Below, one piece after another: positions 26,371-35,043 of a DNA stretch of 64,000 nucleotides. Source of the stretch: Streptomyces qinzhouensis (GTDB lineage: Bacteria; Actinomycetota; Actinomycetes; Streptomycetales; Streptomycetaceae); the NCBI RefSeq assembly GCF_007856155.1, contig NZ_CP042266.1, positions 248,001 to 312,000 on the forward strand, written 5' to 3'. A program made the position numbers and the translations under genes. Position 1 is the stretch's first letter, and the number at the start of each line of letters is the position of its first letter. The notes under the pieces are model-generated. The model did no database searches. It saw only the letters and a program-made list of their open reading frames with translations, and was not told where the DNA came from.

Positions 26371-28224
26371 TCAGCCGGATCCGGAGGGAAGACCCTGACC
26401 TGACCGGGTCGCCCGGGCCGCCGCCGGCTCCACGAGCGGCGGCGGGGCCCAGCTGCCGGTCAGTTCGCGGAAGAGCGCGGAGCGGGTGAGCAGTTCGTCC
26501 GGGGTGCCTTCCTCGGTCCGGGTGCCGTCCATGACCAGGACGCGCGCGGCGCGCCGGGCGGACGACAGCCGGTGCGCGACCACGACGAGGGTGTCGGCGC
26601 GGGCCGCGAGCGCGGTCTCCGCGCGGGCCTCGGCCGCCGGGTCGAGATGGCTGGTCGCCTCGTCGAGGACGAGGAGCGGCGCGGTCGCCACATGGGCCCG
26701 GCCCAGGGCGATCAGTTGCCGCTCCCCCTGGGAGAGCCGCCGGGGGTCGAGGGGCGCGTCCAGTCCGCCGAGGCGTTCCGCCAGGGCGTCGAGGCCGATC
26801 GCGGTGACGGCGGCCATGAGGTCGCCGTCGGGCGCGCCGGGCCGCAGATAGCGAAGGTTGTCCCGGAGTGTGCCGGTGAAGACGTACGGCTGCTGGGGCA
26901 GCAGGGTGCGGACGGCGGTGGGTTCCTGTCCGGCGGCCGGGCGGCCCAGCCAGCGCACTTCCCCCGCGGTCGGCCGGGCCAGTCCGGCGAGTACGGCGAC
27001 GAGCGTGGACTTGCCGCTGCCGCTGGGGCCGACGACCGCGAGATGGTCGCCCGGGAGCAGCCGCAGGTCGAGCCGGTCGAGGACCGGACGGGCCCGGGGG
27101 CCGTACGCGAACGACACCTGCCGCAGTTCGGCGCGGGCGGCCGGGGCGGGGGTGCCTCCCCCGGCGCCTCCCCCGGTGTTCCCCGAGGCGTGGGCGGCCG
27201 GGGCGGGGGGCAGTTCGGCGCGCTCGGTGAACCGGTCGAGGACGACGAGGAGCCGGCCCCCCGCCGTGCCCAGGGCGGCCAGCAGGGCGTTGAGCGCGGG
27301 CGCGAGAGAGGTCGTCAGATAGGTGAAGGCGCCGATGAGTCCGCCGGTGGTCAGCCCGTGGTCCATCAGCCGGGGCGCGGCCGCCAGCAGCAGGACCGGG
27401 GGCAGCCGTTCGCCGATGGCGAGGGCCGTGATCCGCAGGGCCGACCAGCGGGCGAGGGAGCGGGCGGCCACGGTCTGCGCTTCGGCGAGTTCCCGGGTGC
27501 GCTCGGCCATCGGCCCGGCCGCCCCGGTGGCGGCGATATCGCGGAGGGCGGCCGTGGCCCGGCCGGTGTGGGCGGCGAAGGCCTCGTCGGCGTCGAGATA
27601 GTCGCGCTGCCGGGCACCCATCGGCACCAGGGTGGCCAGAAACAGTCCGATGCCCAGGAGCAGCGGCGGCAGCACGACGACGAGCAGCAGCGGGGAGAGT
27701 GCGGCGAGCCCGGCGAGCGCCCCGGCGGAGGTGAAGACGAAACCCCGGAGCGCCAGGACCAGTCCGGCCCAGCCGTCACGGGCGATCTCGCTCTGGTGGG
27801 TGACCCGGGAGACGGCGCCGGTGCCCGCGGCCGGGTTGCCCGCTTCCGTCGTCAGGGCGTGGGCGGTGGCCCGCCGTACCAGCCCGTCCCGCAGGGGCTC
27901 GACGAGGTCGGCGAGGCCCGCGAAGACCCCGCGCTGGGCGAGGAAGGCGGGCACGACCGCGACGGCGGCCAGGGCCAGCCAGAGCATTCCGGTGGCGGTC
28001 TCGCCGGCGAGGAAACCGTCGTCGAGGGCGCGGGCCACGGCGTATCCGCCCGCGAAGGTCTGCGCGAACTCCAGCAGGGACCAGCCGAGCAGCCCCCGGA
28101 GCACCCGGGCGCGGGCCCGGAGGAACGGCAGGCCCTCGGCGGCGACCCGGCGCAGTGCGGCCCGTTCCCTCCGGGGCCCCGCGCCGTCGGAAAGCGCGGA
28201 TACGGGGGCGGGGGCCCGGGTCAT
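26371..28224 (-). CDS. ABC transporter, fused membrane and ATPase domains (RamB/AmfA-like exporter half)
   Basis: 617 residues. Exporter-type membrane domain (about 20-330) and ATPase domain with Walker A GPSGSGKSTLV, signature LSQGERQLIALGRA and Walker B LLVLDEATS. The ATG overlaps the stop of the upstream ABC gene (ATGA), so both halves should be made together and form a heterodimer. Context after a lanthipeptide precursor and LanKC points to export of the SapB-like peptide. A Gly/Pro-rich segment lies between the two domains. Last gene of the operon. Confidence 0.88.
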   Translation of the reverse strand: MTRAPAPVSALSDGAGPRRERAALRRVAAEGLPFLRARARVLRGLLGWSLLEFAQTFAGGYAVARALDDGFLAGETATGMLWLALAAVAVVPAFLAQRGVFAGLADLVEPLRDGLVRRATAHALTTEAGNPAAGTGAVSRVTHQSEIARDGWAGLVLALRGFVFTSAGALAGLAALSPLLLVVVLPPLLLGIGLFLATLVPMGARQRDYLDADEAFAAHTGRATAALRDIAATGAAGPMAERTRELAEAQTVAARSLARWSALRITALAIGERLPPVLLLAAAPRLMDHGLTTGGLIGAFTYLTTSLAPALNALLAALGTAGGRLLVVLDRFTERAELPPAPAAHASGNTGGGAGGGTPAPAARAELRQVSFAYGPRARPVLDRLDLRLLPGDHLAVVGPSGSGKSTLVAVLAGLARPTAGEVRWLGRPAAGQEPTAVRTLLPQQPYVFTGTLRDNLRYLRPGAPDGDLMAAVTAIGLDALAERLGGLDAPLDPRRLSQGERQLIALGRAHVATAPLLVLDEATSHLDPAAEARAETALAARADTLVVVAHRLSSARRAARVLVMDGTRTEEGTPDELLTRSALFRELTGSWAPPPLVEPAAARATRSGQGLPSGSG

Positions 28225-29999
28225 GACGGCTCCTCGGCCGTGGCGAGGGACCGGGCGGGAAGGCCGCCCGGGTCGGTGGGGTCGGGGGGGTCGGGGGTGC
28301 TGAAGACCGCGCGGTACTCCGGATCGCGCCACAGTTCGGCGTGGCTGCCGGTCGCGCGCAGCCGGCCGCCGTCCAGCCAGACCACCCGGTCGGCGGCGGC
28401 CGCGGTGGCGATGCGATGGGCGACCACCAGCCGGGTGCAGGTCCCGGCGCGGCGGGACAGGGCCTGCTGGATACGGGCCTCGGTGACCGTGTCGAGGCTG
28501 GACGTGGCGTCGTCGAGGACGAGGAGGCGGGCGGAGCGGACGAACGCCCGGGCGAGTCCGAGGCGCTGGTACTCGCCGCCGGACAGGGGTGCCTCGGCGA
28601 GCGGGGTCCGGGCTCCGGCGGGCAGCAGGGCGATGAACCCGTCGGCGCTGGCGTCGCGCAGCGCCGTATCGACGGCGTCGGATCCCGGCCGGTCGGGGCC
28701 GAGGGCGACGGCGTCCTCGACGGTGGTGCCGAGCAGGGCGGGGCGGGCGAAGGCGTAGGTCACATCGTGCCGGAGCCGGACCGGGTCGGTGCCGTCCAGC
28801 GGGACACCGTCGACGGCGACGGTGCCGGTGTCGGGGTCGGTGAGCCGGCCGGCGACGGCGGCGAGCAGGGACTTCCCGGCGCCGGAGCGGCCGACAACGG
28901 CCGCCGAGGTGCCGCCGGGCACGGTGAACGTGATGCCCTGCAGCAGGGTCCGGCCGTCGCGGACCATGCCGACGTTCCGGAGTTCGAGGGTGCCGGGGCC
29001 GCCGGGCGGCAGCCCGAGGGAGCGGTGCGGTACGGGGGCGAGGGCGAGCAGCGGGTCCAGTCGGGCGGCGGCGGCGCGGCCCCGGGCCAGGGCGCCGAGG
29101 GCGCTGGTGAGGACGCCGAGGCCGAGGGCGAGGACCGCGTACCGCGAGACGGCGAGGAGATCGCCGACCGTGATCGCGTCCGCGGCGAGCCGGGTGCCCG
29201 CGACGGCGAGGACGACCACGGTGAGCAGCGGCATCAGGACGGCTGCCTGGCCGGTGGCGGTGCCCTGGATGCGCCAGGTGCGGCGGCCGTGGGCGGCGAG
29301 CCGGCCCAGGGGTTCGGTGATCCTGGTGTGCTCACGGGCCGCGGTACCGGCCGCGCGGACGGTGGCGATGCCGTCGAGCGCCTCCGTCAGCCGGGTCGCG
29401 ACGAGGGCCTGTTCGCGCTGGTACTCGGCGGCGGCGTCGGCGCTGCGCCGCAGCAGGGCCCGGAGCAGGAGGACGGCGGCGGGCAGTCCGGCGAGCAGGG
29501 CGAGGCCGGTCCAGGGGTCGATGAGGAGCAGGGCGACGGCCGCGCCGATGGGCAGCAGCGCGCCCGGTACGGCCGTCGCGGCCGTGACGGGGACGGAGGC
29601 GGCGTCGGCGGTGTTGGCGGTGACCCTGGTGGTGAGGTCCCCGGGCGGCAGGGCCCCGGCGTCCCGCGGGGCCGCGCGGAGCAGCCGGTCCAGGACCTCG
29701 GTGCGCAGCCGGGCCGTGCGGGTGGCGGTGCTGGTGCCGCCGAGCAGGGCGACGAGTGCGTCGAGCCCCGCGTCGGCGGCGGTCAGTGCGGCGCAGAGCG
29801 CCAGTCCGGCCCAGGGGATCCCGCCCCCGGTCACCGCCCGGTCCAGGGTCCGGCCGAGCGCGGCGGGCAGGGCGACGGCGGCGAGGGCGCCCGCGGTGCT
29901 GCACAGGACGAGGAGGGCGATCAGGGCCCGGCCCGGCCGGGGCGGGGACGGCCGCGGCGGGGACGGCCGCGGCGGGGCGGTGGTGCGTATGTGCGTCAT
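28221..29999 (-). CDS. ABC transporter, fused membrane and ATPase domains (RamA/AmfB-like exporter half)
   Basis: 592 residues. Six-helix exporter domain, then Walker A GRSGAGKSLLA, signature LSGGEYQRLGLARAF and a variant Walker B LLVLDDATSS where Asp replaces the catalytic Glu. That change suggests this half has a degenerate ATP site and depends on the partner encoded just downstream. It follows the precursor gene by 194 bp, which include a stable hairpin. The N-terminus is proline-rich. Probable role: export of the morphogenetic lanthipeptide. Confidence 0.87.
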   Translation of the reverse strand: MTHIRTTAPPRPSPPRPSPPRPGRALIALLVLCSTAGALAAVALPAALGRTLDRAVTGGGIPWAGLALCAALTAADAGLDALVALLGGTSTATRTARLRTEVLDRLLRAAPRDAGALPPGDLTTRVTANTADAASVPVTAATAVPGALLPIGAAVALLLIDPWTGLALLAGLPAAVLLLRALLRRSADAAAEYQREQALVATRLTEALDGIATVRAAGTAAREHTRITEPLGRLAAHGRRTWRIQGTATGQAAVLMPLLTVVVLAVAGTRLAADAITVGDLLAVSRYAVLALGLGVLTSALGALARGRAAAARLDPLLALAPVPHRSLGLPPGGPGTLELRNVGMVRDGRTLLQGITFTVPGGTSAAVVGRSGAGKSLLAAVAGRLTDPDTGTVAVDGVPLDGTDPVRLRHDVTYAFARPALLGTTVEDAVALGPDRPGSDAVDTALRDASADGFIALLPAGARTPLAEAPLSGGEYQRLGLARAFVRSARLLVLDDATSSLDTVTEARIQQALSRRAGTCTRLVVAHRIATAAAADRVVWLDGGRLRATGSHAELWRDPEYRAVFSTPDPPDPTDPGGLPARSLATAEEPS

Positions 30000-30141
30000 G
30001 GAAGGGGCCGGATCCGGTACGGGCCCGTGCGGGCCGGGTTCCCGGGGGCCGGGAACCGGGTGCGGCGGGTCGTCATGCGGACGGTCCTTCCGGGGTGCGG
30101 GGTCCGGCGGAGTCCGGCCGGGGAGGCGCGGCCGGACGGAC

Positions 30142-30178
30142 CGGACCGGCCCCGGGCCGAAGGCCCGGAACCGGTCCG
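30142..30178 (-). terminator. Hairpin between precursor peptide and transporter genes, likely attenuator
   Basis: CGGACCGG and CCGGGCC pair with GGCCCGG and CCGGTCCG around a GAA loop (30142-30178), giving a 15-bp stem with one small internal loop. It starts 16 bp past the precursor stop. As there is no promoter-like sequence before the ABC genes, it may attenuate rather than end the transcript and so raise precursor mRNA over transporter mRNA. Confidence 0.65.
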
Positions 30179-30193
30179 TACGCCGAGGGGGCG

Positions 30194-30322
30194 TCAGCAG
30201 GCCAGCAGGCTCAGGTTGCTGTGGTGGCCACAGGAGAGCAGGCTCAGGGAGCTGCCCGTCTCGACGTCGCCGAAAGCCTCGTCCTCGGTGATCTCAAGGG
30301 CCTGAAGGTCGAGAAGCGCCAT
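30194..30322 (-). CDS. SapB/AmfS-type class III lanthipeptide precursor
   Basis: 42-residue precursor. Leader MALLDLQALEITEDEAFG contains the LLDLQ helix motif that class III synthetases recognise and is nearly the AmfS leader start. The predicted core begins at the TG of VETG and is 21 residues, the same length as SapB. It holds two S-x-x-S-x3-C units (SSLSLLSC and SNLSLLAC), the signature for lanthionine or labionin rings. AGGAG lies 7 nt before the ATG. The product should be a secreted amphipathic peptide that lowers surface tension for aerial hyphae. Located directly after the LanKC gene. Confidence 0.93.
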   Translation of the reverse strand: MALLDLQALEITEDEAFGDVETGSSLSLLSCGHHSNLSLLAC

Positions 30323-30333
30323 GATTTTCTCCT

Positions 30334-32949
30334 TCATCGTGGGGACGGTCGGTGGTGCGCGGCCCCTGGCTGGGGCCGGTCTGTGGGCCGCGGACGCGGC
30401 GGGAGGAACGGCAGGGCGGCCGGGGTGTCCCCGTAGGCGCTGCCGAGGGCGAGCAGCACACCGGCGGTACCGGTGGCGAGGTCCATGGACCGGCGCATCA
30501 TCTGCTCGCCGGGGAAGGCGAGATCGCCTCGGTAGGGGGTGGCCTGGAGGCCGAGGAGCCGGGTGTGGCGTTCGACGGCGCGGCGCCGCTCCGCGGGGTC
30601 TCCGACGGGAGTGCGGGCGAGGTGCAGGACGAGTCCGGCGATGCCCCGGTAGAGCCCGGGCTGGACGTAGAAGGCGGCGCGCAGAGCGGGCGCGATCGTG
30701 TCGCGGGCGGCTTCGAACCGTTCGTCGGGGCGGTGGGCCAGATACTCGTCGAGTACGAGGGCGATTCCGGCGCTGCCCGCGCCGAGGTAGGGCATCAGCC
30801 GTTTGCCCTCGACGACCATCAGCTCCCCGGACTTGCCCGGCTTGCAGCGGTCCAGATCGCGGGCGAGCGCGGTCCTGGCGAGTTCGAGCAGGGCCGGATC
30901 GCCGGTGGACTCGTATCTCCGTACGAAGAGGAGCGCGAGCCCGGTGGCGCCGTGCAGCAGTCCGGTACGGGGCGAGGGGCGTCCTTCGGTGAGGGACCGG
31001 GCGGCGTGGGCGGCGCAGCGGTCGGCCGCCGCGGCGAACGCGGTGGCGTCGGCGCCGGAGGCGTCCCGGGCCAGCTCGTCGAAGGCGAGGGCGATTCCGG
31101 CCTGCCCGCTGTGCAGGTCGGCGGTGAGCCGGTCGAGGGGCTGTTCGGTCACGAGATGGGCGAGTTCGGCGGCCCGGTCCCGGTGGCCGAGGCGGTTGAG
31201 GGTCCAGGCGATGCCCGCGAGTCCGTCGTGGAAGCCGGGCGGGGTGCCGGGCGCGACGGTCTTGGTCCGGGTCAGCAGCCACTCCACGGCCTCCGGGCAG
31301 GGCGGTGCGCCGGTCTCGTGGAGGGCGTGGAGGACTCCGGCGGCGCCGGTGCCGAAGCACTGGCCCCCGACGGGGGTGGCGAACTGGGTGATGTCACCCG
31401 GGAAGCAGCGGTCCTCGCGTTCGGGGGTGAAGGAGGCGGCGATCGCCCGGGCCATGGAGTCCCGGCTCCAGGGCCAGTCGCCCGGTTCGGGGACGGCGGG
31501 TTCGGGGGCGTGCTCGCCGGGCATGCCGCGGACGATCTCGCGGACGGCGGGGACGAGGGCCGCCTCGTCGGTGCCGAAGAGGCGGGCCGTGTCGCGGGCC
31601 ATCCGGGGCGCCCGGCCGCGGTCGATGAAGAAGAGGGTGGTCAGCGGCGCGAGCAGGGCGATCCGCAGACAGGCGAGTGCGTAGCGGTCGATCCCGGTGC
31701 CGGTGCGGTCGGCGGGTGCGACGAACGCCGGGTTGGCGACGACCTGCCGGCGGCCCTCGTCGGCGGCCGGGAAGGCGGCCTCGAAGTCGAGGAGGACGAC
31801 CCGGGACTCGTCCTCGCTGACCATGATGTTGTTCATATGGAGGTCGCTGAAGACGAGGCCGCGACCGTGGATCCGGCGGACGGCGTCCTCGACCAGGCCG
31901 TGGATGCGCTCCACCCAGGCGGCGTGCTCGGCGAGGGCGTCGGGCGACGGATCGGGGGCGGAGAGCGGATAGCGCCGGGCGAGGAGGGTGTTGAGGGTGT
32001 TGCCCTCGATGTACTCCAGGGCCAGGAAGTGGTGGCCGCCGAGGTCGAAGGCCTCGCGGACGGCGGGGACGCAGTCGAGTCCGGCGAGTTGCTCCAGAGC
32101 GGTGCGCTCGGACTCCAGCCGGGCGACGGCGTCGGCGCCGTCGGCGGCGAGTCCGGCGTGCGGCCGGGCCTCCTTGAGGACGACGGTCTCGCCGCTGCGG
32201 CTGTCACGGGCCCGGTAGACACCGCCGCCGTTGGAGAAGTGCAGGGCGGACTCGATCTCGTACGGTGTCCCGGTCGTGCCGAGGGCCGCGCGGGCTTCGA
32301 GGTGCGGGCCGAGGAAGCCGGGCGGGGTGACCCAGCCGGGTATGCGCAGGAAGGGGCCGCGCGGGTCGGGGACGAGGGTCCCCTCGGGGTTCGCGACGGC
32401 GGGAACGGGGCGGCCGTCGGCGCCGAGGCAGTAGCGGGCGGCGAAGGCTCCGTACCGTACGTAGACCGGTCCTTCACCGAGCCGCAGATCGCTCAGGACA
32501 TAGGGCCCGTGCTCACCTTCGAGCATCGCGGCCAGTGCCTCGCAGATCTCCTGGAAGGCGTCCTCGGCGGGCGGGTAGACGGTGATGAACTTGCCGCTGC
32601 CGGCCCGGTCGGCGTACTTGGCGTTGCGGACGTGGAGCAGGCGCGGGGCGGGGACGAACTTGTGCGGGACCCCGTGGGTCAGGCAGTAGTCGTGGACCCG
32701 CCGGAGCACGGACGCGGCATTGTCGGCCGCCGCCGATACGTGGATCTTCCAGCCCTGGGCGGGCAGTTCGGCGTCAACGGGGTGGAAGCTCAGCCAGTCG
32801 CCGCTGCGGTGGGTCTCCCAGCCTTCGGGGGCGGGGTCGCGGGCGGGCTCGAAGAGGGAGGCGTCCGGGGTCGCGGTGCCGTCGGCGCGGTGGGGTGCGT
32901 CGTAGAAGTCACCGTCCGTCTGGCAGTACACGCCGTACTCCGGATTCAC
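30334..32949 (-). CDS. Class III lanthipeptide synthetase (LanKC, RamC/AmfT-like)
   Basis: 871 residues, GTG start (VNPEYGVYCQ) with AAGGAGG upstream. Three parts: N-terminal phospho-Ser/Thr lyase-like region (1-215); protein-kinase domain (about 231-500) with ATP lysine in VVLKEA, catalytic loop FSDLHMNN (D369) and DFE (D388); and a LanC-like cyclase (530-871) with HDGLAGI, HGATGL, RGIAGL and TGTAG repeats but no zinc Cys/His ligands, as is normal for class III. It phosphorylates, dehydrates and cyclises the precursor encoded 11 bp downstream. Upstream DNA has 11-bp-spaced repeats that suit the RamR-like activator. Confidence 0.93.
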   Translation of the reverse strand: MNPEYGVYCQTDGDFYDAPHRADGTATPDASLFEPARDPAPEGWETHRSGDWLSFHPVDAELPAQGWKIHVSAAADNAASVLRRVHDYCLTHGVPHKFVPAPRLLHVRNAKYADRAGSGKFITVYPPAEDAFQEICEALAAMLEGEHGPYVLSDLRLGEGPVYVRYGAFAARYCLGADGRPVPAVANPEGTLVPDPRGPFLRIPGWVTPPGFLGPHLEARAALGTTGTPYEIESALHFSNGGGVYRARDSRSGETVVLKEARPHAGLAADGADAVARLESERTALEQLAGLDCVPAVREAFDLGGHHFLALEYIEGNTLNTLLARRYPLSAPDPSPDALAEHAAWVERIHGLVEDAVRRIHGRGLVFSDLHMNNIMVSEDESRVVLLDFEAAFPAADEGRRQVVANPAFVAPADRTGTGIDRYALACLRIALLAPLTTLFFIDRGRAPRMARDTARLFGTDEAALVPAVREIVRGMPGEHAPEPAVPEPGDWPWSRDSMARAIAASFTPEREDRCFPGDITQFATPVGGQCFGTGAAGVLHALHETGAPPCPEAVEWLLTRTKTVAPGTPPGFHDGLAGIAWTLNRLGHRDRAAELAHLVTEQPLDRLTADLHSGQAGIALAFDELARDASGADATAFAAAADRCAAHAARSLTEGRPSPRTGLLHGATGLALLFVRRYESTGDPALLELARTALARDLDRCKPGKSGELMVVEGKRLMPYLGAGSAGIALVLDEYLAHRPDERFEAARDTIAPALRAAFYVQPGLYRGIAGLVLHLARTPVGDPAERRRAVERHTRLLGLQATPYRGDLAFPGEQMMRRSMDLATGTAGVLLALGSAYGDTPAALPFLPPRPRPTDRPQPGAAHHRPSPR

Positions 32950-33084
32950 CTGGCCTCCTTCACGGATCGTCGGTGCTGTGCGGGCTGCCGCCCCGGGGTC
33001 CGCCGCGGTTGCGGCTCTTCCACCGGGGCTCCGTGGCGTGACAGAGGTTTCCATCCGGGCGGCGCGGCGGAACAGTCATTGATG

Positions 33085-33110
33085 TCATGACTCGTTCATG
33101 CGCCGTTCAC
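33085..33110. promoter_or_regulatory. Three TCAT/TCAC direct repeats at 11-bp spacing upstream of lanKC
   Basis: TCA occurs at 33085, 33096 and 33107, each followed by T or C and with GT/TT before it; GTTCA repeats exactly at 33095-33098 and 33106-33109. One-turn phasing on one face of the helix is typical of LuxR-type activators that bind as multimers. It lies about 140 bp before the LanKC start. Assignment to the RamR-like protein is inference. Confidence 0.5.
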
Positions 33111-33173
33111 AAACGCGGTGTGTGCGTTGCACACGCGCCGCCCATGCCCCGGAGGGCGGGGCGGCGCGCGGTG

Positions 33174-33743
33174 CTACTTCGCGGAAGCCGCCGGTACGCC
33201 GGTGGGCCGGGGTGCGCGGTGGTTGTCCGGCCACTTTCGGCGATGGTTGTCCAGCCACTTTCGCCCGTCCGCGCCCGCAGCGCGCCAGTCGGCCCAGCGG
33301 TCCCCCGACACCGCGGCGAGCAGGTCGAAGACCTCGCCGACCCGGTCGACCGCGACGGCCGGCGCGCACAACCGGTCCACCAGGGCCGGATCCGGGTCAC
33401 CGGCGGCGGCCGTCGTGTGCGGGGCCCGTACCAGAGCGACGGTGGCGGCGACGCGCTCCGGTCCGGACAGGTCCCCGGTGAGCGGCCCGTCGAGCGCCTC
33501 CGTGGTGGCGGGAAATGCGGCGATGTGCAGCAGCGGGCGCAGTTCGGCGGCGTCCTGGGCGGGCAGCCGGTCCAGGAACCGCTGCCGCCGTCCGGCGTCG
33601 AGGCGGGTGAGGGTGTTCAGTACGGCCCATCGCTCGTTCTCCGGGCGCCGGGCGCCCGGCGCGGTGGGGACGGTCAGCGGTTCGGGCTCCGCGCCGAGCA
33701 GCTCCGCGGCCGGCGCCAGGTTGACCCGCCGTGGGATCCGCAC
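33174..33743 (-). CDS. Hypothetical protein, possibly real
   Basis: 189 residues beginning MRIPRRVNLAPAAELLG. No domain I recognise, no signal peptide or membrane segment. The body is a plausible helical soluble protein (RRQRFLDRLPAQDAAELRPLL). The C-terminus contains an 8-residue duplication, RKWLDNHR/RKWPDNHR, produced by a 24-bp tandem repeat. It may be the first gene read toward the lanthipeptide locus but lies upstream of its promoter region. Other frames here are also open, so confidence is moderate. Confidence 0.5.
   Translation of the reverse strand: MRIPRRVNLAPAAELLGAEPEPLTVPTAPGARRPENERWAVLNTLTRLDAGRRQRFLDRLPAQDAAELRPLLHIAAFPATTEALDGPLTGDLSGPERVAATVALVRAPHTTAAAGDPDPALVDRLCAPAVAVDRVGEVFDLLAAVSGDRWADWRAAGADGRKWLDNHRRKWPDNHRAPRPTGVPAASAK
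33221..33263. repeat. 24-bp tandem repeat, two copies
   Basis: GGTTGTCC-G/A-GCCACTTTCG at 33221-33239 and 33245-33263, one mismatch over 19 bp. It lies inside the 3' end of the hypothetical gene and encodes the RKW-x-DNH duplication. Confidence 0.8.
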
Positions 33744-33825
33744 CGGGCGACGGCGTGAACGGCACCCTGGAGGCTGCCTCCGACAGCCGGGCCGGGGGCA
33801 GGGGGCCCGTGGACCCGAAGGGGCC

Positions 33826-34926
33826 TCAGGGGCTGAAGGAGAGGAAGACGAAGGCCGCGAAGATCACCAGATGCACGCCGCCCTGAAGGAGGGTGGCCCG
33901 GCCCGGCACCACGGTCAGCGCGCTCACCACGGCGGTCAGGGCCAGCAGCACCATATTGGTCGGCCCCTCGCCGAGGATCAGGGGGCCGGACAGCCAGATA
34001 CTGGCCAGGGCGATGACCGGAATGGTCAGTCCGATACTGGCCATGGAGGAGCCGTAGGCGAGATTGAGGCTGGTCTGCATCCGGCCACTGCGGGCGGCCC
34101 GGACCGCCGCCAGGGTCTCCGGCAGCAGCACCATCAGGGCGATGACGACCCCGACGGCGGCGGTGGGCAGTCCGGCCGAATCGACGCCCCGTTCGATGGA
34201 GGGCGAGATCAGCTTGGCATTGCCGACGACCCCCACCAGCGCCACGACCAGCAGGATCAGACTGGTCAGGGTTTCCCGGTCGGTCGGCGGCTCCGCGTGC
34301 TCGTCGGGACCGCACGGGGAGCCGTCGGACCGTACCGGCAGGAAGTAGTCGCGGTGGCGTACGGTCTGAACGCCGATGAACAGCCCGTACAGCAGCAACG
34401 AGGCCACCGCGGCGAAGGCGAGCTGACCGCCGGTGAACTCGGGGCCCGGCTTGCCGGTGGTGAAGGTCGGCACCACGAGCGTCAGCGTGGCCAGCGCACA
34501 ACCGGTGGCGACGGCACCGCCGGAGCCCTCCGCGTTGAAGAAGGCGACCCGGTTGCGCAGGGTGGCGACGAGCAGGGAGATGCCGACGATCCCATTGCAG
34601 GTGATCATGACGGCGGCGAAGACGGTGTCCCGGGCGTAGGTGGAGGCCTTGTCCCCGCCGCCGATCATCAGCATGACGATCAGTCCGACCTCGATGACGG
34701 TCACCGCGACGGCCAGCACGATCGACCCGAAGGGCTCGCCGAGGCGGTGGGCGACGACCTCCGCGTGATGGACCGCGGCGAGTACGGCCGCGAACAGGCA
34801 GATCGCCAGAATCGCCACCACGAATCCGGGCAGCTGCCGCCCCCAGGCGGCGGCGAGGGCAATCACCGCGAGCACCGGCGCCAGGGTGGTCCACTGGGAC
34901 AGAAGCGCTGGTGTGCCCGATTTCAT
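33826..34926 (-). CDS. ChaA-type Ca2+(Na+)/H+ antiporter (CaCA superfamily)
   Basis: 366 residues with 10-11 membrane helices in two homologous halves. The two exchanger repeats show the acidic motifs: AVTVIEVGLIVMLM and TVFAAVMITCNGIVG in the first, LLPETLAAVRAARSGRMQTSLNLAYGSSMASIGLTIP (read as PETLAA and GSSMASIGL) in the second. A hydrophilic loop of about 30 residues joins them. Predicted to expel Ca2+ or Na+ in exchange for protons at the plasma membrane. Monocistronic, no obvious link to neighbours. Confidence 0.88.
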   Translation of the reverse strand: MKSGTPALLSQWTTLAPVLAVIALAAAWGRQLPGFVVAILAICLFAAVLAAVHHAEVVAHRLGEPFGSIVLAVAVTVIEVGLIVMLMIGGGDKASTYARDTVFAAVMITCNGIVGISLLVATLRNRVAFFNAEGSGGAVATGCALATLTLVVPTFTTGKPGPEFTGGQLAFAAVASLLLYGLFIGVQTVRHRDYFLPVRSDGSPCGPDEHAEPPTDRETLTSLILLVVALVGVVGNAKLISPSIERGVDSAGLPTAAVGVVIALMVLLPETLAAVRAARSGRMQTSLNLAYGSSMASIGLTIPVIALASIWLSGPLILGEGPTNMVLLALTAVVSALTVVPGRATLLQGGVHLVIFAAFVFLSFSP

Positions 34927-35013
34927 GAGGCCACGCTGCCACCGCGGGGGCGGGGGCGCGCGCGGGGTTGCGCCAACGGTGGCACGGTGTACGGGGCCGG
35001 GACAGCGGTAGGT

Positions 35014-35043
35014 CCGGGCGGCCCCGGCCCCGGGGTGCCCGGG
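35014..35043 (-). terminator. Hairpin just past the FadD-like stop codon
   Basis: CCGGGC-GG-CCCC near 35014-35025 pairs with GGGG-T-GCCCGG at 35032-35042. Ten pairs with a small bulge, immediately after the stop at 35044 in the minus direction. Confidence 0.5.

Noticed and set aside
26572..28758. 728-codon plus-strand open frame
   Set aside because: Antisense to two ABC transporter genes with complete Walker and signature motifs.
30352..33090. 912-codon open frame on the plus strand
   Set aside because: It is antisense to the LanKC gene, which has kinase and cyclase motifs and a good ribosome site; the plus frame gives Gly/Val/Glu-rich noise.
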